A program made the translations under genes and the position numbers. A stretch of DNA of 58,727 bases from Thermomucor indicae-seudaticae (Eukaryota; Mucoromycota; Mucoromycetes; Mucorales; Lichtheimiaceae), in the NCBI GenBank assembly GCA_000787465.1, contig JSYX01000180.1, positions 1-58,727 on the forward strand, in the 5' to 3' direction. The stretch's first letter is position 1. Each line of letters begins with the position of its first letter. Under the pieces are notes generated by a model, which saw only the letters and a list, made by a program, of their open reading frames with translations, made no database searches and was not told the DNA's origin. Below are positions 49,009 through 58,727 of the stretch, one piece after another.

Positions 49009-49728
49009 TTAATCCTCGCCAGCCGGAACCTCTTCTTCCAGATACCGGATCAACTTAATCCGGATTTCCGTCGATTCGTCTCCTCGCAACACATCGCTCA
49101 CGAAGGATGCTTCTACCTGCATCTGTACCATTTCCAGGGCACCACGCAGCACGCCACAGTAAATATTCGAATACCAAAGGCCACCCTCCAAGGCCTCTTC
49201 AGGAAGTTCAACAAACTCGGCCAAAGGGTTTTCGTCGAATATAAGCGAAAACTCTTTGCTGTCCGTCGACCAGTTGGTTACTGTCGGCACAACGTTCAAA
49301 AACATTTTGAAACCGATCTTGCTAATAGCCTCAGCCGTGTCACGAAAGTCGTTGCATCGTCCGATACCAGATCGCGCCAAAAAGTCCTCGATTAATCGTT
49401 GTCCAATGTTGTAACCCCTAAGTAACTGTGTGAATATTTGCTGCATGAGAAGACCTTTTTGTGCTCCACGTACATGCGTTCCAATTGTTTGTTGACTTCA
49501 GCATAATCTTCGTAATCCTTCACAAGCTGGACTACTAGCGAACCATAGGTCAGAGTAAATAGCTCAGCATTCTGAAGATCAATGCATGTGTTAGCACCAT
49601 CTCGGCAAAGCAGAGGAAAGGAAAACCGAAAGAATAGGATGGATACTACTTGCAATTTTGTCTACTTTGTTTTTCCACACATCTTCGCCGAGTGCCTTGA
49701 ATTGTTTGGCGGATGGTGTCGTGGACAT
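49009..49728 (-). CDS. BET3: TRAPP complex subunit Bet3 / TRAPPC3
   Basis: Bet3 is a core TRAPP subunit, the guanine-nucleotide exchange and tethering complex for Ypt1/Rab1 in ER-Golgi traffic. The start is taken as the ATG at 49728 ([20 protein letters not shown]); an in-frame ATG at 49803 would add 25 residues not typical of the family. Three exons give [20 protein letters not shown], then [20 protein letters not shown] followed by CNDF, keeping the Cys that is acylated in mammalian and yeast Bet3. The end [20 protein letters not shown] and EEEVPAGED matches the family exactly in style. Convergent with the polo kinase gene (405-bp gap). Confidence 0.95.
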
Positions 49729-50924
49729 GCCGTAACTGGAAAAAATGTACTGTCTGTAGGTGCAGTTGCTGAGCTCAATTTTCCCCGCGTTTTCTCTGAG
49801 CATGCATGATCGTTTTTACCGTTACTGCTACGCTGGGACTTGAAGTGCTTCAACTTCCACGCTATCAAATGGCGTGCGCTCGCTTTGCTCCAGACGATTT
49901 GATACCGGCAGACTCGCTTGATGTGTTTAAATAGCCAGAAAAATCTCTATATCGTGCGTGTCGTCTGGAAGATGCAGTATTCCGGATAAAGGTTATCGAG
50001 CCGGTTTACCCAAGTCGATTGAGCGCTTTTGGATTGATGTCTACATGCAGAGATATATAACAATCTCCTTTGCTTGACATTGGAGCTCCTTCTAATCACA
50101 AGCGAAATCGACTACATGAGAGACATGCTTTACGGTCGATCAGTTGCCCATTAAAAATTCACAATATGCCCGGACTTTGTTAAGTATTAATGATAACTCG
50201 ACATGTGAACATTAGGGCATCCAAAAATCCCAGGCTCTCCAGAATAACGTAAAACACCAGGTTTACTTTTCATTTATTGCACAGTGTTATTCCTGAACGT
50301 AGGGCAATAGATCACTTGTTTCAGCTACTGCAGTTGACTGGACTGTTAGTGAAAGTTGCGTTACGAATTTCACTTGGAAAACGAGTCCAGGGATCTTTAT
50401 GCCGCGAGATCTCAACTGTGTACGGTTGAAAGACGATAAAGCGAATCGAAATGTCTGCAACAGACGCGTTTAACTCTCTTACCATTTATTTCTATGGTAA
50501 TCTTATGAGGGAGGATGTTTCCTTTTACACACGAATGTAATACGTTTAGAATTAAAAGGTTCTGTCTTCGTGCAATGGTTTCTATACTGTAAAAAGTATT
50601 TGTTTCCGATAACAGCAAAACGCTCTTTATTTGTTTGCTGGTGCAGCCGGGTGGTGCAACCTAAGCTCGCATCCAACGATCTTCTGTCACATGCACGAGT
50701 CAAACAGCATGCACAACCTAGCAATCAGCCCTCCTCAACCACGGACGTCACTGTTTCAAAAAATTTAAAGTTTCCTTTATCGAGAGTCGGCTAAAGTTTT
50801 GCCCAAAAACAGTTTAGGTTATTTGTTGCTGTTCAAGTTAAGATCGGAACGCGTCATCGTAAAAGTTATATAAATACGTCAAAAGAAGACCAAATGTATT
50901 CTTCTGCCTCTTGGACTTGTAAGC
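49729..50924. other. divergent intergenic region, Bet3 / carboxypeptidase
   Basis: A 1.2-kb spacer holding the promoters of both genes. Short frames at 50412-50794 are unlike any family I know and overlap on both strands. No repeat or RNA gene seen. Confidence 0.45.
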
Positions 50925-52632
50925 ATGCGGATCGGTCTATTGCTCAGCTTACTTGTTTACTTTGCGAATGCGGCTCCTACCATCAAGCCAAAATCTTTCT
51001 TGACAGTTTCACATTCTTCGTTTCCAAAACATACCATGCGATATACTGAACCAGACCGTGATCTATGTGACCCATCCGTGAAGCAGGTAAAGAATGAAAT
51101 AGGTTTCCTCCATAGCACTTTATTCACATGCCAAATAGTACAGCGGCTACTTGGATGTTGCCAAGGACAAGCACCTCTTCTTTTGGTTCTTCGAAGCTAG
51201 AAATGATCCTCACAAGGCTCCTGTCATGCTGTGGCTGAACGGAGGGCCGGGCTGTTCGTCCATGACAGGCTTATTCCTCGAACTTGGGTACGCAATCATC
51301 AGACCTATTGCAGTTGGAGGCATACCCTTCTTATCTTACATTTTGACTGACTAGACCATGTCGCGTCAACCGTGATGGAAGTGGCACTACTTACAACCCC
51401 TATTCCTGGAACAACAATGTCAACGTCATCTTTTTAGATCAGGTAAGATCCTCTTCAGAGCAATTGTTTATTTTCTTGCAATCTCTCACCCAGAACAAAA
51501 GCCTATCAATGTAGGGTACTCGTATGGAAATGAAACGGTCAGTAGCACGGTTACAGCAGCCGATGATGTATATGCGTTTTTACAGCTCTTTTACAAGAAG
51601 TTTCCAGGTAATTATCCAAGTCGTAAAATGTCTTATCCATCATTTAATATTCTTTTGCTTTTATTACAGAGTACCGTGATAATGACTTTTACGTTGCCGG
51701 GGAATCATGCAAGTTGAAAAAGGAAACAAAGAAAGTCTTAATTGTATGTCTGACTTTGTTTCTCCTATTTGACAGACGGCGGTCACTACGTACCTGCTGT
51801 TGCCACGGCTGTTATCAAGGGAAACAGTAATTTGGATAAGCAATCGGTCTCTATCCCGCTGAAGAGTATCCTGGTTGGCAACGGACTTACGGACCCTCTG
51901 ATCCAATATGGCTATTATGAGCCCATGGCCTGTAACAGTTCTTACGGCGCTGTTCTCGACTCCTCGACCTGCAAAAGCATGTCTTTGCATTACCCGACGT
52001 GCAAACGCCTGATTCAGACTTGCTACGATAAGCAAACACCGGCTGCTTGTACCAAAGCTTCCAGTTATTGTGATGCCTATTTGACAGGACCGTACTACTC
52101 GAAGAGTGGCCGGAGTCCATACGATGTCCGTCAAAAATGCTCGACCGTCGGTCAAGATCTCTGCGACCCTCTCATGACCAGCCTTCAGACCTTCTTGAAC
52201 CGTCCGGATGTACGGCAGAAAATGGGTGCTGACACCAGCATCAACTACGAAAATTGCAATGACAGAGTCAATTATCAGTTCGGACAGACAGGCGACTGGA
52301 TGCGTCCGTATGTCAACGACGTGCCATACCTACTGAAAAACGATGTCAGGATCTTAATCTATGCTGGCGACGCCGACTTTATCTGCAATTGGATGGGCAA
52401 CAAGGCGTGGCTGATGGCATTGCGTTGGTCAGGCCAAGACGACTTCACAAGTGCAGAGGATCATGAATGGGTACCATCCGGTGAATCATCATCAGCCGGT
52501 CAATTACGCGCAACAGAGGATGGCAAGCTGGCCTTTTTGCGTGTGTACGCCGCGGGTCATACGGTACCTGAACAGCAGCCAAAAGCATCCCTGGCCATGG
52601 TAAACAGCTGGATTGCTGAAAAGCTCAAGTAA
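50925..52632 (+). CDS. serine carboxypeptidase (S10, carboxypeptidase Y-like)
   Basis: S10 carboxypeptidases remove C-terminal residues in the vacuole or outside the cell. The start ATG at 50925 begins a signal peptide ([18 protein letters not shown]). The propeptide is short, and the mature-type core begins with [20 protein letters not shown]. Family blocks: [20 protein letters not shown], the nucleophile block [18 protein letters not shown] (Ser), [18 protein letters not shown] (Asp) and [14 protein letters not shown] (His). The intron 51709-51775 splits the Ser-Tyr of the active-site block and begins GCAAGT; using it restores GESYGGHY in frame. The other introns are GT-AG. An AATAAA lies about 80 bp beyond the stop. 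The vacuolar or secreted location cannot be decided here. Confidence 0.93.
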
Positions 52633-52712
52633 TCGACTCTAACAAAATACGAGGCGGGATGACACAACAAGCAATCCTTTGTCCTAGTGTATGTAATTCC
52701 TTTACGTTACAA

Positions 52713-52718
52713 AATAAA
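52713..52718 (+). terminator. polyadenylation signal AATAAA of the carboxypeptidase gene
   Basis: AATAAA sits about 80 bp past the stop codon, in the short spacer before the MCC beta gene. Confidence 0.45.
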
Positions 52719-53066
52719 GCTAGATATTGTAAAATGTGTGCCATGTTTGATGCCTTGCTTGCGAGGACATTCCTGAGCAAATGAACCCGGCGCAAGAGCT
52801 TCCTGCGCCAAAAATATTGTATTGATAAGCGCCAATTCATGTTTCAAGTTGCAAATAAGAACTGCAACACTACATGTTGCGACAAGCGCGAATTGCAAAG
52901 TAGAAATCTTGCGCAGTTGAAAATGTTTGGTGAGAACCTCCGCCCTTGGTTGCTTGAGAGCGCCGCTTACAGAATGGCCGCGACCGTGGGAACATTTTTC
53001 AGCGACGACCTCTCACTCAGTCTCTTGATTTTTCCCGCGCACCTCTTTCTTTTGTGTTCTCGTATC

Positions 53067-55619
53067 ATGTTCAGTATTCGGTGTCTATCCCACAGCAGTA
53101 GAGCTCGGTCAGTCCTGCGACCTGCGCGACTTGGCCCGTTGCGCCACCAATATCATGTATTCCACGAGGAACAAGCGACCGTACTGCCCAACAAAGTCGA
53201 AACAGCCAGCGCTACCTTTAAGGTAGGATATATCACCCCACAGTATCTTTAGCGGTAGACGGTAGTTGTTGACTTCGGATGTATCAGGAAAACGCAGAAA
53301 AGATGCAAAGGGCAGTTGAAGACCTCGAGTTGAAGATCAAGCAAATTAAATTAGGTTGGTCTTCCTCTTATTTAAGTTCTTATTGTTTTGTTAATACGAA
53401 TCAATTTTTTGTTGGAATAGGCGGTGGTGAAAGCGCCAGGAAACGACACTTGGCAAGGAACAAGTTATTACCGAGAGACAGGTAAAGAACAAGGATTATT
53501 TGACTTTGAGATGCACAGCTAATTAACTTTGTACATTTTTCTTTATAGAATCAGCCGGTTACTGGATCAAAAGTAAGGACGTTTTGGGGTATCAGTTGTT
53601 TTAGTTTAATAAGAGTATTAAGTGGAGGACGATAGCTCCCCGTTCTTGGAATTGTCACCGCTTGCAGGATACAAACTTTACGATGAAGAAGTACCTGCGG
53701 GTGGTATCATCACCGGCATTGGCCGCGTCAACGGGTAAAAAAGCACTCAGGAACCCGCCGTTTTCGGGTATTGCTTTGGAGAAGTAAGTCTGATAGTGTT
53801 TCTGCAACAGTATAGAGTGTATGATTGTGGCGAACGACCCGACAGTCAAGGTAAGTGCATGCGAAACCACCAATCGTTTCTGTTTACAGACTGATTTGTG
53901 GTGTGGAATATAGGGTGGATCATACTATCCTATTACAGGTAGAACCGAAGCCTTTTCTTGATGCGAAAAACGGAAGCCGATCTAATGCTCCAAGTCTAGT
54001 GAAGAAGCATCTTCGTGCACAGGAAATCGCCAAAGAGAACAACTTGCCATGCATTTACCTCGGTAAAGAATACTATAAAGAGAATGAAAACGCGGGAGGT
54101 CATAGGTGGCTTTTTGCTGACGGTTCGATAAACTAGTGGACTCTGGTGGAGCCAATCTCCCACGTCAGGCAGACGTTTTTCCTGACCGAGAACACTTTGG
54201 ACGTATCTTTTATAATCAGGTAAACAATATTTGGGGCGCTTTGTTCTATGCAGTTGACAAACCGGAGTTGCATATAGGCCAACATGTCTGCACAAGGTAT
54301 TCCACAAATCGCAGCTGTATTGGGATCGTGTACTGCAGGCGGTGCCTACGTTCCGGCCATGGCGGACGAAAGTATTATTGTCCGAAAACAAGGCACCATT
54401 TTCCTTGGCGGGCCTCCACTTGTCAAGGCAGCCATTGGTGAGGAAGTGAGTGCCGAGGACCTTGGTGGTGCAGATCTTCACTGTAAGAACATATTTATTT
54501 GTGTTTTTGCATGAGGCGTTATGTCTGATGGCTTCTTCATACAAGGCCGCACGTCAGGCGTCACAGATCACTATGCGTTGAACGATGAGCACGCCTTGGT
54601 ACTTGCTCGTCGTATAGTTGGTACTCTGAATCGAGTCAAGAAACCTCAGGCAAGAGAGAATACATTGTCAATATAACATTATGTATATCTGACCGTCCTC
54701 TCTTTTCTAGCTCGCAATCAGAAAACCAGAAGAACCCCTCTACTCTCCAGACGAAATAGGCGGCATTGTTGGTGACAATTTGCGCAAATCTTTTGATAGC
54801 AAGGATATAATTGCGCGGATCGTTGATGGTAGCAGATTTGCCGAGTTCAAAGAACATTATGGAACAACTCTGGTCACTGGTCAGTATATTTGAGCACATA
54901 ACTCAACTGGTTGGTTTTAATTACGCATGACGCGTGCAATAGGTTTTGCCCACATTCATGGGTATCCTGTGGGCATTCTAGCCAATAACGGCATCTTGTT
55001 TTCAGAGTCTGCACTCAAGGGTGCACACTTTATTGAACTCTGTTCTCAGCGAGGCATCCCGCTTGTATTCCTGCAAAACATCACTGGGTTCATGGTCGGC
55101 TCTTCAGCTGAAGCCGGAGGCATTGCAAAGAACGGAGCCAAGCTAGTGACGGCCGTCTCTTGTGCCAAGGTACCCAAATTTACAGTCATCACCGGTGGAA
55201 GTTTTGGTGCAGGTAACTATGGCATGTGTGGACGTGCGTATTCGCCTCGGTTCTTGTGGATGTGGCCGGTAAGAAAGAAAAGGCTTCATGCACACACGTA
55301 TATATGCTGACCTGGCTCTGTTTAGAATGCCAGAATTTCTGTCATGGGAGGAGAGCAGAGCGCCAACGTGCTGGCACAAATTACGCGCATGAGCAAAGAA
55401 AAGAAGGGTGAAGTCTGGACAGAGGAAGAACAACAAAAGTTCATGGAACCCATCCGGGCCAAATATGAAGCAGAAGGACATCCCTACTATTCAAGTGCTC
55501 GTCTCTGGGATGATGGCGTCATAAATCCACGCGATACCCGTACTGTCCTGGGCCTGGCGTTGAGCGCCAGTTTAAATGCTCCTATTGAAAAGACAAAGTT
55601 TGGTGTCTTCCGGATGTAA
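53067..55619 (+). CDS. MCCC2: methylcrotonoyl-CoA carboxylase beta subunit, mitochondrial
   Basis: This is the carboxyltransferase subunit of 3-methylcrotonyl-CoA carboxylase in mitochondrial leucine degradation; it works with a biotin-bearing alpha subunit not in this window. The start ATG at 53067 begins a basic presequence ([20 protein letters not shown]). Conserved blocks: [133 protein letters not shown] and [20 protein letters not shown]. The stop follows KTKFGVFRM. About thirteen exons, some very short. The acyl-CoA and carboxybiotin oxyanion glycines look intact. Confidence 0.96.
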
Positions 55620-55632
55620 CAAACTGATAGAG

Positions 55633-55638
55633 AATAAA
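55633..55638 (+). terminator. polyadenylation signal AATAAA of the MCC beta gene
   Basis: AATAAA lies 14 bp past the MCC beta stop. The next gene starts only 81 bp after that stop, so the two transcription units are very tightly packed. Confidence 0.45.
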
Positions 55639-55700
55639 GAAGTGCCTTGCCCTGGCAAAAAAAAAGAAAAATTTCTTGTTTTTTCTTGCTTACCGCTATT

Positions 55701-55996
55701 ATGCCGTCCTCGTGTAAAGAAATTCGACAAGAGCTCATTGAATGCATGTTGAAATCCAACTGTGTTCTTGTCAAGCGCAACACGGTCGCCGAATGCTTCA
55801 AAGCAGAGCACGCGGCTGATGTTCCCTCCGAGTGCCACAGCATCCGCAAGAGTTATGCTGAATGCCGACGGGGCATGGTAATTCAACGTGGTTCTTTCGT
55901 TTCCTTCGATTGCTGTGACCGAAAGCTTATTATCTCTCTCTTTCCTCGCGTTAGATTGATCCTCGCAAACGATTCCGAGGGAACGCAACCCAATAG
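55701..55996 (+). CDS. PET191: cytochrome c oxidase assembly protein Pet191 / COA5
   Basis: Pet191/COA5 is a twin-CX9C protein of the mitochondrial intermembrane space needed for cytochrome c oxidase assembly. Exons 55701-55877 and 55955-55996 join in frame to 72 residues. The family start MPSSCKEIRQELIECMLKSN and end AECRRGM then IDPRKRFRGN are clear. Cys5-Cys15 and Cys45-Cys55 are each nine residues apart, with extra Cys at 21 and 32, as in the family. Reading through the intron gives a longer but unfamiliar tail. The start is 81 bp from the preceding MCC beta stop, on the same strand. Confidence 0.93.
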
Positions 55997-57146
55997 CACT
56001 CAGTAACTAAGCATTCATACATTTATACAATTGCCGTCCAAGAAGTTATATTGTGCATGCAACATCAGCGTCCAATGATTGTACAGAGAAAGAGAATAAC
56101 CGGTTAATAGACTTGGGATCAAACTAAACGAGGTAGAAGACCGCCTCAACCCCCGGTTTAGTAGAATTGTAGCTCTTGGTTATGGGAGGTGAAGAGGAAA
56201 TGGAGCAGTCCTTCGGGAGCAACATTAAGGAAACTGGCTGCTGTGATATTATGTCCGAAAAGTTAGACTGGGAGAAGGCAGGAAAGACCAAATACGAAAT
56301 GTTGTGGTTATTGAAGAATCCACTTTTGACGATGTTACAATGGGAAGAAGCACATTTCATGGCTCAATTACCGCTGTTTTCATGCATGATCATTTTTCTC
56401 TAAGCATACAGCACGCCATATCCAAAGTAACTATCTACAGTCTACACCCAATCCTGAGGATTTATATGTCCACTTATGAAAGATTCATTTATGAAATATT
56501 CACTGACTCGAAAGTCAAGTTGCAATCTGGGATCTTTTCTGTGTCAGAGATGGTGGTATAAGTTCCCTTGAATCTTGTAAGCAAGATTTATTCGAGCATT
56601 GTTCTGAAAACCGGTCAAAATACGTTTTCCGTAGTTTAGAATGATGCATCATTACCTTGCCATGAACGATATGGCTCCTGACGCGCACCATGCACTGTTT
56701 ACGCCTGGATTCGACAAACCCATCATTTTCACCGTGGACTCATATGTCTGATTGTCAAACTCGTTCCCGGCCGTTTTGATATTGCAAAAGATCCAGCCAC
56801 CACTGAGTTGTAGATAGTGAAGGTCTCAGGGCAGACAACTATCAGCCAGCGACGGTGATCACGGTGGTCGTGAGCCCGGACGGAGAGTGGCTTGGCTTGC
56901 CACAGTGGACGATAAGAATGGCATCCAGCATTTCGCACACAGCACTGTCATTGCACGACTCTTGACTAAATCAACTGATCTGACTAGGCTCGGGAAAAGG
57001 AGAATGAGCATGCGTCGTCAACATGTTCCGTTAACGAAAGTCTCTCGCGCCCAAGTCCAGTACTTCATCTCCATCCATCCTATATGGTATTCTTTCCGAG
57101 GAACGCTTGCCCATCGGAACTCGGGCGCTGCGCCCTACTGCAGTAT
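55997..57146. other. 1.1-kb stretch with fragmentary ORFs, no confident gene
   Basis: A frame at 56182-56403 reads MGGEEEMEQSFGSNIKETGC and a second (56304-56561) overlaps it in another frame; neither resembles a family I know. At 56641 a short frame reads MMHHYLAMNDMAPDAHHALF, then TPGFDKPIIFTVDSYV and a stop, which looks like a broken protein-coding fragment. From about 56,750 the sequence becomes noticeably richer in G and C. Confidence 0.35.
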
Positions 57147-57565
57147 ATGGCGATAGAGACGTGGCGCAAGATCCGTGGCCAGAATCTCGATGCGCGGAAC
57201 CAGCGCGACTCTCGCTTCCGGCCTGGGGTCAACCCAAGGACACTTGGATTGGATGACTTTGGGGATGCTGCGCGAGTTGCCGACGTCTTCCAGGTATGTA
57301 AAGGTCAAGAGTGTTGTCTCCAAGCCACTTGCTAACTTTGTTGACATAGGACGGATATGTGCACTTTGTTCCCGCCCGCCAGCGCCCACAGTACAAGATC
57401 GGCCAGTTCATTTTCCCTGTGGTGACAGCATTGACCGACGTCCCTATCCTACTTGATGATCCTGTTTACGCGCTGGAGTCTCGCTACGCCTTCCTTATGT
57501 GGTGCCACGATGCCCACCGGAACGGCGTGGCCAGCTCGGTGCTTTACATGCGACGCGCTCCTTGA
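57147..57565 (+). CDS. putative two-exon protein or gene fragment
   Basis: I do not recognise this protein. Exons 57147-57293 and 57350-57565 join in frame to 120 or so residues across a canonical intron (GTATGT to ACATAG). It starts MAIETWRKIRGQNLDARNQR and continues GLDDFGDAARVADVFQ, then DGYVHFVPARQRPQYKIGQF and LESRYAFLMWCHDAHRNG. Codon third positions are G/C-rich compared with the neighbours. Frames up- and downstream look protein-like too, so it may be part of a larger, broken gene, possibly of mobile origin. Confidence 0.35.
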
Positions 57566-57818
57566 GCCTGACGGCACTTCGCAACCTTTTCCAACCAAGG
57601 ATCTGGCTTCAAATCAGCTCGCGTTCGGCCAGTCGCGGTAATCCTGGACTTATTGTGGACCTGCCGGAGGATCAATCGAACCCGGAAACGATGTCAGGTG
57701 ACTTCCACATGACCATCACCGGGCATTTGCCGTCGAGGGTAACGGCCTTTTTCACGTCTTTCTCATGAATAGATTTAAGCGATCAAACTTTCGTCGCGAC
57801 TCACTCACGTATGAATGA

Positions 57819-58358
57819 ATGTCGTTCTATGACTGGGGCAGGCCCAATCAGCAAAAACCTTCTTCAACAAGGCCCGATTTAGTGCTGTACAAGGATGATC
57901 ACAAGCTCGGGTACGCAGAGTGTGAAAAAGATGAAGCCCGCGTTGGGCTGAAAGAAATAGTGGAATGCCGACTTCATGCCCCGAAGACAATGAGGGATAT
58001 GCTTGTGCGCGCCATGAGAAGAGTAAACAGCGAATTAAGCATTGTCAGGCGCTTGGGGGTTGTCGATATGCACCAGACACGTAAGAAAATGTACTTCTTT
58101 CTCTGCTACGCTATGAGTTCACAGTATTTCCTAATAGATTTAAGAATGCATATATCCGTAATGGACCTCCCAAATGAGTATATATCACGCCTACTCCGTT
58201 TGAAGGCATACGCTATCCCGCTCAATCCAGCCCTAATGGTTAAGCAGCATTTCCCGATCTTGAAGCTTCCATTAAAAGCGAAGGCAAGCATAGCTAAACC
58301 GCCAAAAAGCAACGTCCTAATGAGTGCTTTTGTCATCATGTTAGACTATAGTCCGTAA
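57819..58358 (+). CDS. possible PD-(D/E)XK nuclease-like protein of a repeat family
   Basis: An open frame of 179 residues starts at ATG 57819 (MSFYDWGRPNQQKPSSTRPD). The order RPDLVLYKDDHKLGYAECEK fits the PD-(D/E)XK core: an Asp in the strand after RP, a spacer, and E-x-K in AECEKD. The following part, MYFFLCYAMSSQYFLIDLRM and LPNEYISRLLRLKAYAIP, resembles the tail of repeated, TE-associated proteins common in Mucoromycota genomes. A frame just downstream (58371-58496; DELDFACKRPTSSRIELPSA) may be its displaced C-terminus. The function is inferred; it could be a broken copy. Confidence 0.4.
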   Translation: MSFYDWGRPNQQKPSSTRPDLVLYKDDHKLGYAECEKDEARVGLKEIVECRLHAPKTMRDMLVRAMRRVNSELSIVRRLGVVDMHQTRKKMYFFLCYAMSSQYFLIDLRMHISVMDLPNEYISRLLRLKAYAIPLNPALMVKQHFPILKLPLKAKASIAKPPKSNVLMSAFVIMLDYSP

Positions 58359-58370
58359 AACCCTTACAAT

Positions 58371-58496
58371 GCTTGATTCCCGGGCGACGGATGATGATGA
58401 CGAGCTTGATTTCGCGTGTAAGCGGCCAACCAGCTCAAGAATCGAATTGCCGTCTGCGTTAAACGTGACCTTGGTTAAAAGACAGAAAGGGGATTG
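58371..58496 (+). pseudogene. possible displaced C-terminal exon of the nuclease-like gene
   Basis: This 41-residue frame (MLDSRATDDDDELDFACKRP, then TSSRIELPSALNVTLVKRQK) is acidic then basic and ends in a nuclear-localisation-like stretch. It lies 12 bp after the stop of the 57819-58358 frame and in a different frame. Either an intron I cannot place or a frameshift separates the two. To the window end (58727) I see nothing else. Confidence 0.25.
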
Positions 58497-58727
58497 AAGA
58501 AGACGTTTTTCTTATGCAAAATTGTTCGTGACGTGTTTATATACTAGATTTCGAATAAAAGTTCGCGCTGCTGTAGATGGTCTTTTGCGTCAATCAGGGA
58601 ACTCCGTTTACGCACTAGACAAATCAAATATGAGTGTATGGATTAAAAGATTTGCACACATAAACGATATTCTGTTTGCAGACTTACTTCTCGTGCAAAC
58701 GCGAGCGCACCGACGCAAAAGACAACC

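Overview
The window is nuclear DNA of a fungus, most likely a Mucoromycota (zygomycete-type) species. The genes carry many short introns of roughly 50-80 nt. The gene set is eukaryotic and fungal: clathrin heavy chain, Vps15, eIF3b, Tom22, Pet191, TRAPP Bet3, a Whi2-like protein and a vacuolar-type carboxypeptidase. Two genes point away from Dikarya: a ferritin and a fused lysine-ketoglutarate reductase/saccharopine dehydrogenase. Family calls come from reading the translations by eye; no database search was run.

Layout. 0-7 kb: a small unknown gene converging on clathrin heavy chain. 7-12 kb: a DUF2423 nucleolar-type protein, an unknown gene, an unassigned stretch with decayed ORFs, and an SLC35B4/Yea4-type nucleotide-sugar transporter. 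12-15 kb: leucine carboxyl methyltransferase, a 68-residue protein and a divergent ferritin. 15-17.2 kb: a transposon-rich scar holding a CACTG-type MITE, a frameshifted copy of the polo-kinase C-terminus and a decayed pogo-like element. 17.9-32.3 kb: Vps15, eIF3b, a doubtful locus, DAHP synthase, Tom22 and a serine-rich protein. 32.3-34.4 kb: no gene seen. 34.4-39.3 kb: a trypsin-like protease with a hydrophobic tail and the bifunctional lysine-degradation enzyme. 39.4-41.5 kb: an inverted repeat pair enclosing decayed transposon-like ORFs. 41.6-56 kb: arrestin-type adaptor, Whi2-like protein, polo-like kinase, Bet3, carboxypeptidase, methylcrotonoyl-CoA carboxylase beta and Pet191. 56-58.7 kb: a more GC-rich stretch with fragmentary ORFs and a possible PD-(D/E)XK nuclease-like protein.

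Functional themes. Genes are scattered rather than clustered by pathway. Several concern membrane traffic (clathrin, Vps15, Bet3, arrestin), mitochondrial amino-acid breakdown (LKR/SDH for lysine, MCC beta for leucine), mitochondrial biogenesis (Tom22, Pet191) and growth control (polo kinase, the PP2A methyltransferase LCMT1, Whi2-like).

The most interesting observations are: the fused LKR/SDH in a fungus; a ferritin with several ferroxidase ligands replaced; a trypsin fold with no visible activation peptide and a membrane-anchor tail; four introns that appear to use GC-AG ends; the polo-kinase pseudogene that kept its intron; and the transposon remnants at 15-17 kb and 39-41.5 kb.
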